From contig JABDPK010000105.1 in NCBI GenBank assembly GCA_013042795.1, positions 1 through 5,678 on the forward strand: 5,678 nt of DNA, in the 5' to 3' direction. Under the pieces are notes generated by a model that made no database searches, was not told the DNA's origin, and was given only the letters and a program-made list of their open reading frames with translations. The first letter of the stretch is position 1. Each line of letters starts with the position of its first letter. This DNA is from Saprospiraceae bacterium (lineage in GTDB: Bacteria > Bacteroidota > Bacteroidia > Chitinophagales > Saprospiraceae). Position numbers and translations under genes: made by a program. Positions 1-5,678 of this stretch are shown in pieces.

Positions 1-1246
1 ATACAGTTTCATCGAGGGTCACATTTGGAGCTGTACCATTTAAAATCGCATTTTTTATCGTCAGTGCTGCTGCAGTTGGATTAATCTTAATCAAATCAGT
101 CAATGATTGACAAGGAATTGTAAAAAAAAGTGCAACAGCCCCTGCCACATGTGGTGTTGAAGCTGAAGTTCCCGAGATTCTACTGTATTCGTTTTTTATA
201 TCAAGGGTCGTTATGAGTTCACCTGGAGCTCCCAGGTCTACATGCGTTTTATTCTGTGCGGCATATTGAACTTTTTCATCAAACGTGTCTGTATTTGTAA
301 CCATGATCAGGTAGTCGCTGGTGCAAAGGGTGGGCATATCGCCTTCGATCTCGATATTGACATCGAGGTTTGCTGTAGCGCAAACAGATAAAACCCCAAC
401 TGAGCCCAGTAAATCATATATTTCGCACCAACTTGGTAGTTGCGAAGGAAAAGCAAATTCCAGGCCTGAAGATAAATTTGTCACGACGATATTGGCACCG
501 TCTGTACCATCGCTTTCCAGGTATCTTTTTTTAAGATCATAAACATATTCATACCCTGTAATGATCTCACCAACATTGCTTACACCGCTGACAAACAGGA
601 CCTTTGTATTCCAGTTCATTCCGGCAATTCCTGTATTGTTATCACCCTGGGCAGCCATAATACCTACAACCTGGGTACCATGATCACTTTCAGGGTGTAT
701 GTCATTTTTATCTTCAATATTTACGCCCTGGTGATCATCGATGTAACCATTCCCGTCATTATCGATTCCGTCACCAGGCAATTCATTGGGATTTATCCAA
801 AGGTTGTTGCGCAATTCAATATGGTTGATATCATAGCCATCATCAAGGACCGCCATAACGATTTCTTCACCTGTTTCTGATCGTCCACCGGTTGTTTCTT
901 CCCATACATTAGGAGCGTTGATGACGTCCATGTTCCATTGTTCAAAATATAGTTCGTCATCCGGAATGTAGGTTCTGGGGTAAACTTCCTGATTTCGGAA
1001 TAGATGTTTGATTTTACCATGTTCAGAAAACAATTCGGAAGCTTCTGATTTGCTCAATGTTTCAGAATCGTTAACCAGGTAAATACTCAGAGAAGATGAG
1101 AGTAGTTGATATTCATTATTACTCTTTTCATGAAAACTATTGGAAACATTGAAATATTGGACAATCCATTCACCTTTGGTTTGTCCCCATAGCTGAAAAG
1201 TATAAATGCTGATTAATAAAATGAATATCAGGCGAATCATAAACAT
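1..1246 (-). CDS. Secreted S8 (subtilisin-like) serine peptidase, C-terminus cut by window edge
   Basis: The frame is open from an ATG at 1246 to the left edge (415 codons), so the C-terminus is missing. A second ATG at 1240 is an alternative start; no other in-frame start follows the upstream stop. Residues 1-21 are a signal peptide (hydrophobic core, cleavage probably after LWG, before Q22). Residues about 22-100 may be a propeptide. The peptidase domain follows: Asp135 in AVLDDGYD, His189 in SDHGTQVVG, oxyanion-hole Asn293 in ATANLD, and Ser361 in SGTSASTPHVAG, so the triad is complete. DNDGNGYIDD (162-171) resembles a calcium-binding loop. Cys274, Cys289 and Cys308 lie near the Asn. The SWCEIYD and GDMPT context matches a Bacteroidota S8 subfamily I recall. 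Expected role: an exported endopeptidase, substrate unknown. Family members often end in a T9SS sorting domain, which cannot be checked here. It lies 75 bp downstream of the propeller-like gene. Confidence 0.95.
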   Translation of the reverse strand, partial: MFMIRLIFILLISIYTFQLWGQTKGEWIVQYFNVSNSFHEKSNNEYQLLSSSLSIYLVNDSETLSKSEASELFSEHGKIKHLFRNQEVYPRTYIPDDELYFEQWNMDVINAPNVWEETTGGRSETGEEIVMAVLDDGYDINHIELRNNLWINPNELPGDGIDNDGNGYIDDHQGVNIEDKNDIHPESDHGTQVVGIMAAQGDNNTGIAGMNWNTKVLFVSGVSNVGEIITGYEYVYDLKKRYLESDGTDGANIVVTNLSSGLEFAFPSQLPSWCEIYDLLGSVGVLSVCATANLDVNIEIEGDMPTLCTSDYLIMVTNTDTFDEKVQYAAQNKTHVDLGAPGELITTLDIKNEYSRISGTSASTPHVAGAVALFFTIPCQSLTDLIKINPTAAALTIKNAILNGTAPNVTLDETV

Positions 1247-1257
1247 GATAAAATTAA

Positions 1258-1265
1258 CTAATATA
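1258..1265 (-). promoter_or_regulatory. Weak candidate -7 box before the S8 peptidase gene
   Basis: On the minus strand the octamer TATATTAG matches the Bacteroidota -7 consensus TAnnTTTG at five of its six fixed positions and ends 11 bases before the ATG at 1246. I see no TTTG-like -33 element at the expected distance, and the surroundings are AT-rich, so a chance match is quite possible. If real, the S8 gene has its own promoter with a very short leader. Confidence 0.2.
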
Positions 1266-1300
1266 ACTGATACCGGGCCATCTATGTTTCGCTGCCTAAA

Positions 1301-1325
1301 TTAAACCATTTGTTAAAATGTTTAA
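1301..1325 (-). terminator. AT-rich hairpin at the end of the propeller-like gene, possible weak terminator
   Basis: TTAAAC (1301-1306) pairs with GTTTAA (1320-1325), and ATTT (1308-1311) pairs with AAAT (1316-1319). This gives a 10-bp stem with one bulged base (1307) and a 4-base loop (1312-1315). The stem contains the stop codon of the upstream gene (1322-1324). The stem is almost all A/T and is followed on the transcript by a short mixed stretch (TTTAGG) rather than a run of U, so termination would be weak at best. It could equally be a chance product of AT-rich sequence. Confidence 0.25.
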
Positions 1326-2206
1326 GTGCCTTGGTTGACAATTAGGAGTCGGTTTTTCCTGGCTGCAATACGTGTAATATCTTCAATACCAAAGTCAGAA
1401 AGGTCTGCCAGTTTTTCCCAGGATGCCGAATTCGCCGGATCAAATCGAAATAGTTCGCTACCGGACCCCATAAGGATAGAACCGTCATTCAGCAGTTCAA
1501 AATCTTCTTTTCCCTCCAGCGTAGGTGCAAGTGTCGTGCTACGATTCAGCGTGTTATCATATTCCTTGATGTACCATTGATCTTCCGTTAATTTATGAAC
1601 AAAAACAAGTTTTCCTTCACGGGATACTTTTAATGTCCTGCCGATTTTGTCAAGGATTATTTTTCTTCTTTCGCTTTTTGAATCAGCGATAGCCAGATTA
1701 TGGTATGGTTCTTCTACCAGGAACAGACCAAGGGTGTTTTTATCTATCCAGGCATGATAACCCAGGTTTTTTGTATTATTCATATATCGCTTGGGATACC
1801 CGATACCATCAAGAGGGTAGACACTGAGCGTTTGGGTCACCTGGTCACTTTCAACACGAATACATGAAAATTCTTCCTTGCCCGGTATCGATGTTGGTGA
1901 ATACTCGCTTTCTTCAGTATATGTGACCCTGGTTAGAACTTCATCAAAAAAATCAAATTTGGCGATTTCGGTTTGATCGCTACTGTAGTAATTGGTTGTG
2001 AAGTAAACGATATCATCTTCAAAAAAATATGGTTGATTATTATACCCGTTTTTGTTGAATGCTGTCAAGTATTTTGGTTTATCTATCTTGACTTTTCCTC
2101 CGCCTTTGGTCATTGTAAACATATACAGATTTGTGACGGGAAGTTGAGCATTTGCTGCAACAAAAATCATCAGGAATAAAATAGAGAAACAAAATTTAGT
2201 CGACAT
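1322..2206 (-). CDS. Secreted hypothetical protein, probable beta-propeller (WD40/TolB-like)
   Basis: I do not recognise a named family. The 294-residue product starts with a signal peptide (hydrophobic about 6-18, ANA before Q21), so it is exported, probably to the periplasm. The rest is rich in short beta-strand-like segments with recurring dyads and turns: NGYNNQPYFFEDDIVYFTTN (51-70), FDFFDEVLTRVTY (84-96), SPTSIPGKEEFSCIRVE (103-119), DGSILMGSGSELFRFDP (241-257). This spacing, with blades near 40-50 residues, suggests a six-bladed propeller of the TolB/PD40 or SMP-30 kind. That fold is an inference from pattern, not a motif match. No catalytic signature, lipobox or T9SS sorting domain is visible, and the chain ends plainly at NQGT. 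The ATG at 2206 overlaps the end of lepB by 11 bp (ATGTCGACTAA), so its translation is probably coupled to lepB. Function is unknown. Confidence 0.85.
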   Translation of the reverse strand: MSTKFCFSILFLMIFVAANAQLPVTNLYMFTMTKGGGKVKIDKPKYLTAFNKNGYNNQPYFFEDDIVYFTTNYYSSDQTEIAKFDFFDEVLTRVTYTEESEYSPTSIPGKEEFSCIRVESDQVTQTLSVYPLDGIGYPKRYMNNTKNLGYHAWIDKNTLGLFLVEEPYHNLAIADSKSERRKIILDKIGRTLKVSREGKLVFVHKLTEDQWYIKEYDNTLNRSTTLAPTLEGKEDFELLNDGSILMGSGSELFRFDPANSASWEKLADLSDFGIEDITRIAARKNRLLIVNQGT

Positions 2207-3800
2207 TGGCAGATTTAAATATTCTGTTGAATCTTATACCATCTGAAATTCTGGCATTTTTAGTAGAAAACCAAATAAACAATGGTTTTCCTACGATATG
2301 GTCATGTGGCACATAACCCCACATCCGTGAGTCTTCGCTATTATGCCTGTTGTCTCCCATAGCCCAATAATAATCCTGTTTGAATGTATAACTATCGGCA
2401 ATTTCACCATTAATTCTGATGCCATCCTTTCCGATTTCTAGTTCGTTATTTTCATAAACACTTATAACACGTTCATACATTGCGATATTGGACTGGTTGA
2501 TTTCGATTGTTTCACCTGCTTTTGGAATCCAGATAGGTCCAAAATTATCCACTGACCAGTTTTTGAAATTTTTGGGATCATGTGGAAACAGTTTTTTAGG
2601 TTCAGGATTGTTCTTAAAAACTTCAACTTTCACACCATTTCCCAGGGACTTCAATTGTTCTGCCTGTTTATTATTAAGAAAATATCCCTGAGGCCCGGAA
2701 GCTGAGCCAATAATATCGGTATCTGTATCCCCGATTCCCCATTCTTTTAGTTTTTTTGGATTGTAACTGACAGGCAAAGTAACCCTGTAAAGGAATTGCA
2801 TTTCATCCGGGTTCTTTTGTTTTTCCCCATTTACATAAACCTGCCTGTCTATGATCTGAAGACTGTCACCTGGCATAGCAATACACCTTTTGATATAATG
2901 ATCTTTTTTATCAATGGGTCTGACTACAAAATCGTTTTTTCTAACTTTCTGAGCGAGTTCCCTGTCGTATGCAAGGAATTCTTTATTTCGTCGGGCCTGA
3001 CCCAAGGTATAGGATCTCTTGCTGGTTATGTAGACGCTATCTCCAACTGGCCAGTTGAATACGATAGGCTTATTACGTTCGATATTTTCGAGTGGTGGCA
3101 GTCGGTTGTACTTCAGGCTTGGTTTTTTAAGGTATGATTCACCACCGACAACAGGAACCCTGTTATGTAATAATGGGATCATTGCTACTGTCATTGGAGT
3201 TCTGATTCCATATGAAGCTTTGGATACAAATAAGAAGTCACCTACCATTAATGACCCTTCCATGGATGGAGTAGGAATAACGAAGGCTTCAATCAGAAAT
3301 AACCTTATAAACGCTGCTGCAAATACTGCAAAGACTATTGATTCAACCCATTCTCTTAAAGCTGATTTTTTATAAGGATTCCTCCTGTGGAGTCTCTCAA
3401 CTTTAGCTTTGTCCCTGGCTTTATGGGCGTCACGAAGCTGATCGTTGTATTCTTTTTCTTTGATATAATTAGGTCCGTCGTATTCTGATTTTTCGTCCCT
3501 TGCAACCCAGGCAATTGCTGCCGGAGCATAGATCACTGCAGCCGCAGTATGTATAAATTTATATTTCCGGAATGATCGTACAAGATCCACGGCCATTCCG
3601 CAGAAAATGAAAATATTGACAATTGGAAAAAGAAGCCAAAGTGGCCAATATGCTGACCGGCCAATAATCTTTGCCCATTGAACAAAGTTCTTCCCGGGGA
3701 TCAGTCCGTCAATAGCAGGGACATCGGCTTTTGGAAATATCATATACAAACTGATACTCAGCAGTATATAGGAAACAATCAAAAATATTAATACAGACAC
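2196..3800 (-). CDS. lepB: Signal peptidase I (leader peptidase), long Bacteroidota form
   Basis: It cleaves signal peptides from proteins leaving the Sec pathway, acting on the periplasmic face of the inner membrane. The family boxes are all present: B, PTPSMEGSLMVGD with nucleophile Ser179; C, KPIVFNWPVGD (244-254); D, YIKRCIAMPGD with general base Lys304; E, MGDNRHNSEDSR (481-492). So the Ser-Lys dyad is intact. Hydrophobic segments lie at about 2-20, 51-73, 84-99 and 153-174. Four spans with the N-terminus outside would put the catalytic domain in the periplasm. A highly charged linker (101-149) precedes the last span. At 534 residues it is much longer than E. coli LepB (324). The Ser-Lys distance is 125 residues against 55 in E. 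coli, and about 175 lie between boxes D and E. Such long forms are usual in Bacteroidota. The start is GTG at 3800: an in-frame TGA lies six codons upstream, and the next Met (residue 20) would remove the first membrane segment. Confidence 0.97.
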   Translation of the reverse strand: MSVLIFLIVSYILLSISLYMIFPKADVPAIDGLIPGKNFVQWAKIIGRSAYWPLWLLFPIVNIFIFCGMAVDLVRSFRKYKFIHTAAAVIYAPAAIAWVARDEKSEYDGPNYIKEKEYNDQLRDAHKARDKAKVERLHRRNPYKKSALREWVESIVFAVFAAAFIRLFLIEAFVIPTPSMEGSLMVGDFLFVSKASYGIRTPMTVAMIPLLHNRVPVVGGESYLKKPSLKYNRLPPLENIERNKPIVFNWPVGDSVYITSKRSYTLGQARRNKEFLAYDRELAQKVRKNDFVVRPIDKKDHYIKRCIAMPGDSLQIIDRQVYVNGEKQKNPDEMQFLYRVTLPVSYNPKKLKEWGIGDTDTDIIGSASGPQGYFLNNKQAEQLKSLGNGVKVEVFKNNPEPKKLFPHDPKNFKNWSVDNFGPIWIPKAGETIEINQSNIAMYERVISVYENNELEIGKDGIRINGEIADSYTFKQDYYWAMGDNRHNSEDSRMWGYVPHDHIVGKPLFIWFSTKNARISDGIRFNRIFKSANVD

Positions 3801-3816
3801 AAAAATTAATTTGCGT

Positions 3817-3824
3817 CAAAGATA
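3817..3824 (-). promoter_or_regulatory. Candidate Bacteroidota -7 promoter box for lepB
   Basis: On the minus strand TATCTTTG matches all six fixed positions of the Bacteroidota primary-sigma -7 consensus TAnnTTTG. It ends 16 bases before the GTG start at 3800, implying a leader of about 10 bases, and it lies in the only sizeable gap upstream of lepB. No good TTTG -33 element is seen; the nearest at proper spacing is a TTCT-like stretch near 3842-3845. It probably starts a lepB-propeller transcription unit separate from the PorP/SprF pair. Confidence 0.5.
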
Positions 3825-3874
3825 ACAAAGAACTACAGTTAAGAACCTGTTAAATGCGATCAGTTTCACCAGCT

Positions 3875-3918
3875 TTTGGATTAAACGTCCAAATAATCCT
3901 ACAAGTCCGGATTAATCC
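3875..3918. repeat. Cluster of short inverted repeats after the PorP/SprF gene
   Basis: Three palindromic elements sit close together. GGATTAATCC (3909-3918) is a perfect 10-bp palindrome covering the stop codon of the PorP/SprF gene. GGATTA (3878-3883) faces TAATCC (3894-3899). TTTGGA (3875-3880) faces TCCAAA (3888-3893) with a 7-base loop. The last two overlap, so only one can form at a time. On the transcript the TTTGGA/TCCAAA stem is followed by AGCTGG, not by U residues, so it is a poor intrinsic terminator. It may still slow or end transcription from the upstream pair, or be an operator, or be chance. Confidence 0.3.
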
Positions 3919-4835
3919 ATGTCTGCCCTGTAGGCAATATAAAATTCAAAGCTGGGACCTGTTCCCAGACTTCCGTTAATACCAGCGACAGCACCGATCT
4001 TCAAAGAGGTATACCTCCCATTGATGTCATTCATGATTATTCCTCCATTAATAGTATAATCATTTACACTGGAAAGAGCGATTCCGGCCCAGAACGTTTC
4101 TTCCATTTCATACTTCATTCCAATGATATAGTCAATGAGTTCAGGTCTCACATAATTCACCTGTAATGATGGCTCCAGGTACCATCCGTAACCCATCCAC
4201 TTAACACCAATGTTTCCGAATATATGTTGTTCCCTGTTGGCCTTGCCGCTTGCCAGATTCAAGTCCGGAGAAAAACTCTGCAAGGTCGCCAGTCCGAAAT
4301 AGAAAATATTATCACGTCCATATTCTTCAGTTGCTGAAAAATAAGCAAATCCAACTCCCAGGGAAGGATTGAATCCAGACTGAGAAGCTGTACCGAATAA
4401 AGGATCATCCGGATCATTGAATTTTTCACCCCCAGGGTTGAAACTATACTGAAACATATAACCGTTAATGCCTAAGGATATTTGATCCTCATCGCTAAAT
4501 ATTTCCCTTAGTTTATAGGCATAGTTCAGTTCGATTCCAAACTTTGAAACAGGTCCCGTTTTATCGGATATGATGGCACCTCCGGCACTCATATTCATAT
4601 CAACGAATGGATATTGAATTGATGCGAAGGCCGTATTTGGGGCATTATCAAATCCAAACCATTGTTTTCTGTAAAATGCGCTGGCTTCCATCAATGTACC
4701 AGGTGCCGTAAAAGCCGGATTCCATATATGATGCATTTCCTGTAATGGTGAAGTGTAAGGCAACTGCTGAGCCTGAATTTCAATGGAAGTCAGTGTCAGT
4801 ACCAACCCAACGAATAGTAACTTGATCTTCTTCAT
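3912..4835 (-). CDS. PorP/SprF family type IX secretion outer-membrane protein
   Basis: This is a 307-residue protein of the PorP/SprF family, close to the family's usual length of about 300. Residues 1-22 are a signal peptide (KKIK, hydrophobic core, QA before QQ). The mature start carries the family pattern: QQLPYTSPLQEMHHIWNPAF (23-42) and YRKQWFGFDNAPNT (55-68), followed by alternating strands of an outer-membrane beta-barrel and an aromatic-rich end (FEFYIAYRADMD). In Flavobacterium johnsoniae SprF is needed to secrete the adhesin SprB, and other members serve neighbouring cargo with type B C-terminal domains. Here such a cargo gene lies directly upstream, with TGA, one base, then the ATG, so the two are almost surely co-transcribed and translationally coupled. 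The likely job is export or surface retention of that cargo; it is a paralogue-rich family, so it need not be the SprF or PorP orthologue itself. Confidence 0.95.
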   Translation of the reverse strand: MKKIKLLFVGLVLTLTSIEIQAQQLPYTSPLQEMHHIWNPAFTAPGTLMEASAFYRKQWFGFDNAPNTAFASIQYPFVDMNMSAGGAIISDKTGPVSKFGIELNYAYKLREIFSDEDQISLGINGYMFQYSFNPGGEKFNDPDDPLFGTASQSGFNPSLGVGFAYFSATEEYGRDNIFYFGLATLQSFSPDLNLASGKANREQHIFGNIGVKWMGYGWYLEPSLQVNYVRPELIDYIIGMKYEMEETFWAGIALSSVNDYTINGGIIMNDINGRYTSLKIGAVAGINGSLGTGPSFEFYIAYRADMD

Positions 4836-4836
4836 A

Positions 4837-5678
4837 TCATTCTCTTATAATGGTTAAGCTGGTCTTTAATTTCAGGTCAGCAAATTCTAGAATATAGTAA
4901 TAGGTGTCGGCAGGAAGTTCTATACCGTCTCTTAGCCCTGACCATCGCTGGCCATCTCTCTGGTATCCGACCTTTTCATATATAACGCCTCCCCATCTGT
5001 TGAATATCGTTAATTTGTTTTCCGGAAAAGCTTCCAGCCCCCTGAATACAAGTTCATCATTTTTGCCATCTCCATTAGGTGTCAAAATAGTTACTTCATC
5101 CAATAGGGATAGTGGGTCTTCAATGATACAGATTTCAATATTATCTGTATTTGTGCATCCATTGGAATCAGTTACTGTGACCGTAAATAATGTTGTGCTG
5201 TCAATCCTTATTACGGGATTCGGTATGTTGGATGAACCGATTATAAATTCTGAATTATCCCAGGAATAAGTAGATCCCCCGCTTGCATTCAATTTGAAAT
5301 CGGTACCAATGATTATGCAGGTGTCCAGACCTGCGAAAGCATCCGGTGGATCATTGACGGAGACGACTACGTTAAGTGTTTCGATATTGTTTGGACAATT
5401 ATCGCTGATGGTCACCTCGTATGTAGTCGTTTGGGATGGAGAAGCTATTGGATTTGAAATATTATCAGCACTTAATGTGCCGTTCGGATCATTCCACTCG
5501 TAAAACAACCCACCAAAAGCCTGAAGTGTTGCAGACTCACCAGAACATATGCCAACATTTGTACTCGCCACACTTGCATTGATCGGAGGGAAGTAAGTGA
5601 CTTCAAATGAAGCCATTGCTGAACAGCTGTTTTGATCAACGACAGTCAGGCTTAGCTGTTCTGTTGTAATCTGCGGAA
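4837..5678 (-). CDS. Large Ig/PKD-like repeat surface protein with type B T9SS C-terminal domain (N-terminus outside window)
   Basis: The frame is open through the right edge, giving 279 visible codons and a TGA at 4839-4837. The Met at 5616 is internal: coding with the same character continues upstream of it, so it is not the start. Two tandem Ig/PKD-like beta-sandwich repeats are visible. One runs about 5573-5356, with CSGESATLQAFGG, a YEW core and TTTYEVTISDNC. The other runs about 5346-5120, with LNASGGSTYSWD and TTLFTVTVTDSNGC. From about 5094 to 4840 lies a gliding-motility-associated (CHU_C, type B) sorting domain: LTPNGDGKNDELVF, IFNRWGGVIYE, WSG, and ADTYYYILEF. Proteins of this kind are usually long adhesins or surface filaments secreted by T9SS. 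The PorP/SprF gene follows after one base and is its probable secretion partner. What the missing N-terminal part binds or does cannot be told. Confidence 0.93.
   Translation of the reverse strand, partial: PQITTEQLSLTVVDQNSCSAMASFEVTYFPPINASVASTNVGICSGESATLQAFGGLFYEWNDPNGTLSADNISNPIASPSQTTTYEVTISDNCPNNIETLNVVVSVNDPPDAFAGLDTCIIIGTDFKLNASGGSTYSWDNSEFIIGSSNIPNPVIRIDSTTLFTVTVTDSNGCTNTDNIEICIIEDPLSLLDEVTILTPNGDGKNDELVFRGLEAFPENKLTIFNRWGGVIYEKVGYQRDGQRWSGLRDGIELPADTYYYILEFADLKLKTSLTIIRE

Noticed and set aside
321..880. Plus-strand open frames at 321-542 and 680-880
   Set aside because: They lie opposite the S8 peptidase coding frame, which has a complete catalytic triad, and their products show no family features.
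793..1020. 75-codon minus-strand open frame inside the S8 gene
   Set aside because: It is in a different frame from the S8 peptidase, whose frame carries the Asp and His motifs and stays open across the whole stretch; the short frame has no recognisable pattern.
2488..3375. Plus-strand open frames opposite lepB, up to 113 codons
   Set aside because: The opposite strand encodes all signal peptidase I boxes in one frame; the plus-strand products look like antisense shadows with no domain.
3801..3911. A strong intrinsic terminator between the PorP/SprF gene and lepB
   Set aside because: Inverted repeats exist, but none is followed by a U-rich run on the transcript, so only a repeat cluster is reported.
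4904..5503. Plus-strand open frames at 4904-5269 and 5294-5503
   Set aside because: They are antisense to the type B sorting domain and the Ig/PKD repeats, and their serine- and proline-rich composition is typical of shadow frames.
4837..5616. Met at 5616 as the true start of a small 259-residue protein
   Set aside because: The frame stays open to the right edge with 20 further in-window residues that continue the repeat-like character, and no signal peptide follows this Met, although a T9SS cargo requires one.
1..5678. tRNA, rRNA, CRISPR array, insertion sequence or attachment site
   Set aside because: Nearly all the sequence is protein coding on one strand, the gaps are short, and no direct-repeat spacing, transposase or cloverleaf pattern was seen by eye.

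Overview
The window reads as an ordinary, well-packed stretch of a Bacteroidota chromosome, probably from a Saprospiria-, Cytophagia- or Flavobacteriia-like, non-enteric member. The evidence is a type IX secretion (T9SS) pair, consisting of a gliding-type C-terminal domain cargo and a PorP/SprF outer-membrane protein. A long Bacteroidota-type signal peptidase I, an S8 peptidase of a Bacteroidota subfamily, moderately low GC, AT-rich start regions without strong Shine-Dalgarno sites, and a TAnnTTTG-type promoter box agree with this. Lineage below phylum is inference.

All five protein genes lie on the minus strand, so transcription runs from right to left. From the right edge they are: (1) 5678-4837, the C-terminal part of a large Ig/PKD-like repeat surface protein ending in a type B T9SS sorting domain, with its N-terminus beyond the window; (2) 4835-3912, a PorP/SprF family protein starting 1 bp after that stop; (3) 3800-2196, signal peptidase I (lepB) with a GTG start, behind a 111-bp gap that holds inverted repeats and a good -7 box; (4) 2206-1322, a secreted protein of unknown function that looks like a beta-propeller and overlaps lepB by 11 bp; (5) 1246 to beyond position 1, a secreted S8 (subtilisin-like) serine peptidase whose C-terminus is outside the window.

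Two likely transcription units are visible: cargo-PorP/SprF, and lepB-propeller, with the S8 gene either a read-through member of the second or its own unit. The common theme is export. Cargo and PorP/SprF act together at the outer membrane in T9SS. LepB removes signal peptides at the inner membrane, and four of the five products carry, or are expected to carry, such peptides. Beyond the two tight couplings there is no sequence evidence that the units form one system.

No RNA gene, insertion sequence, CRISPR array or attachment site was seen, and no gap between genes exceeds about 111 bp. I did not find a convincing previously undescribed system. The item most worth a second look is the translational coupling of lepB to the uncharacterised propeller-like protein.
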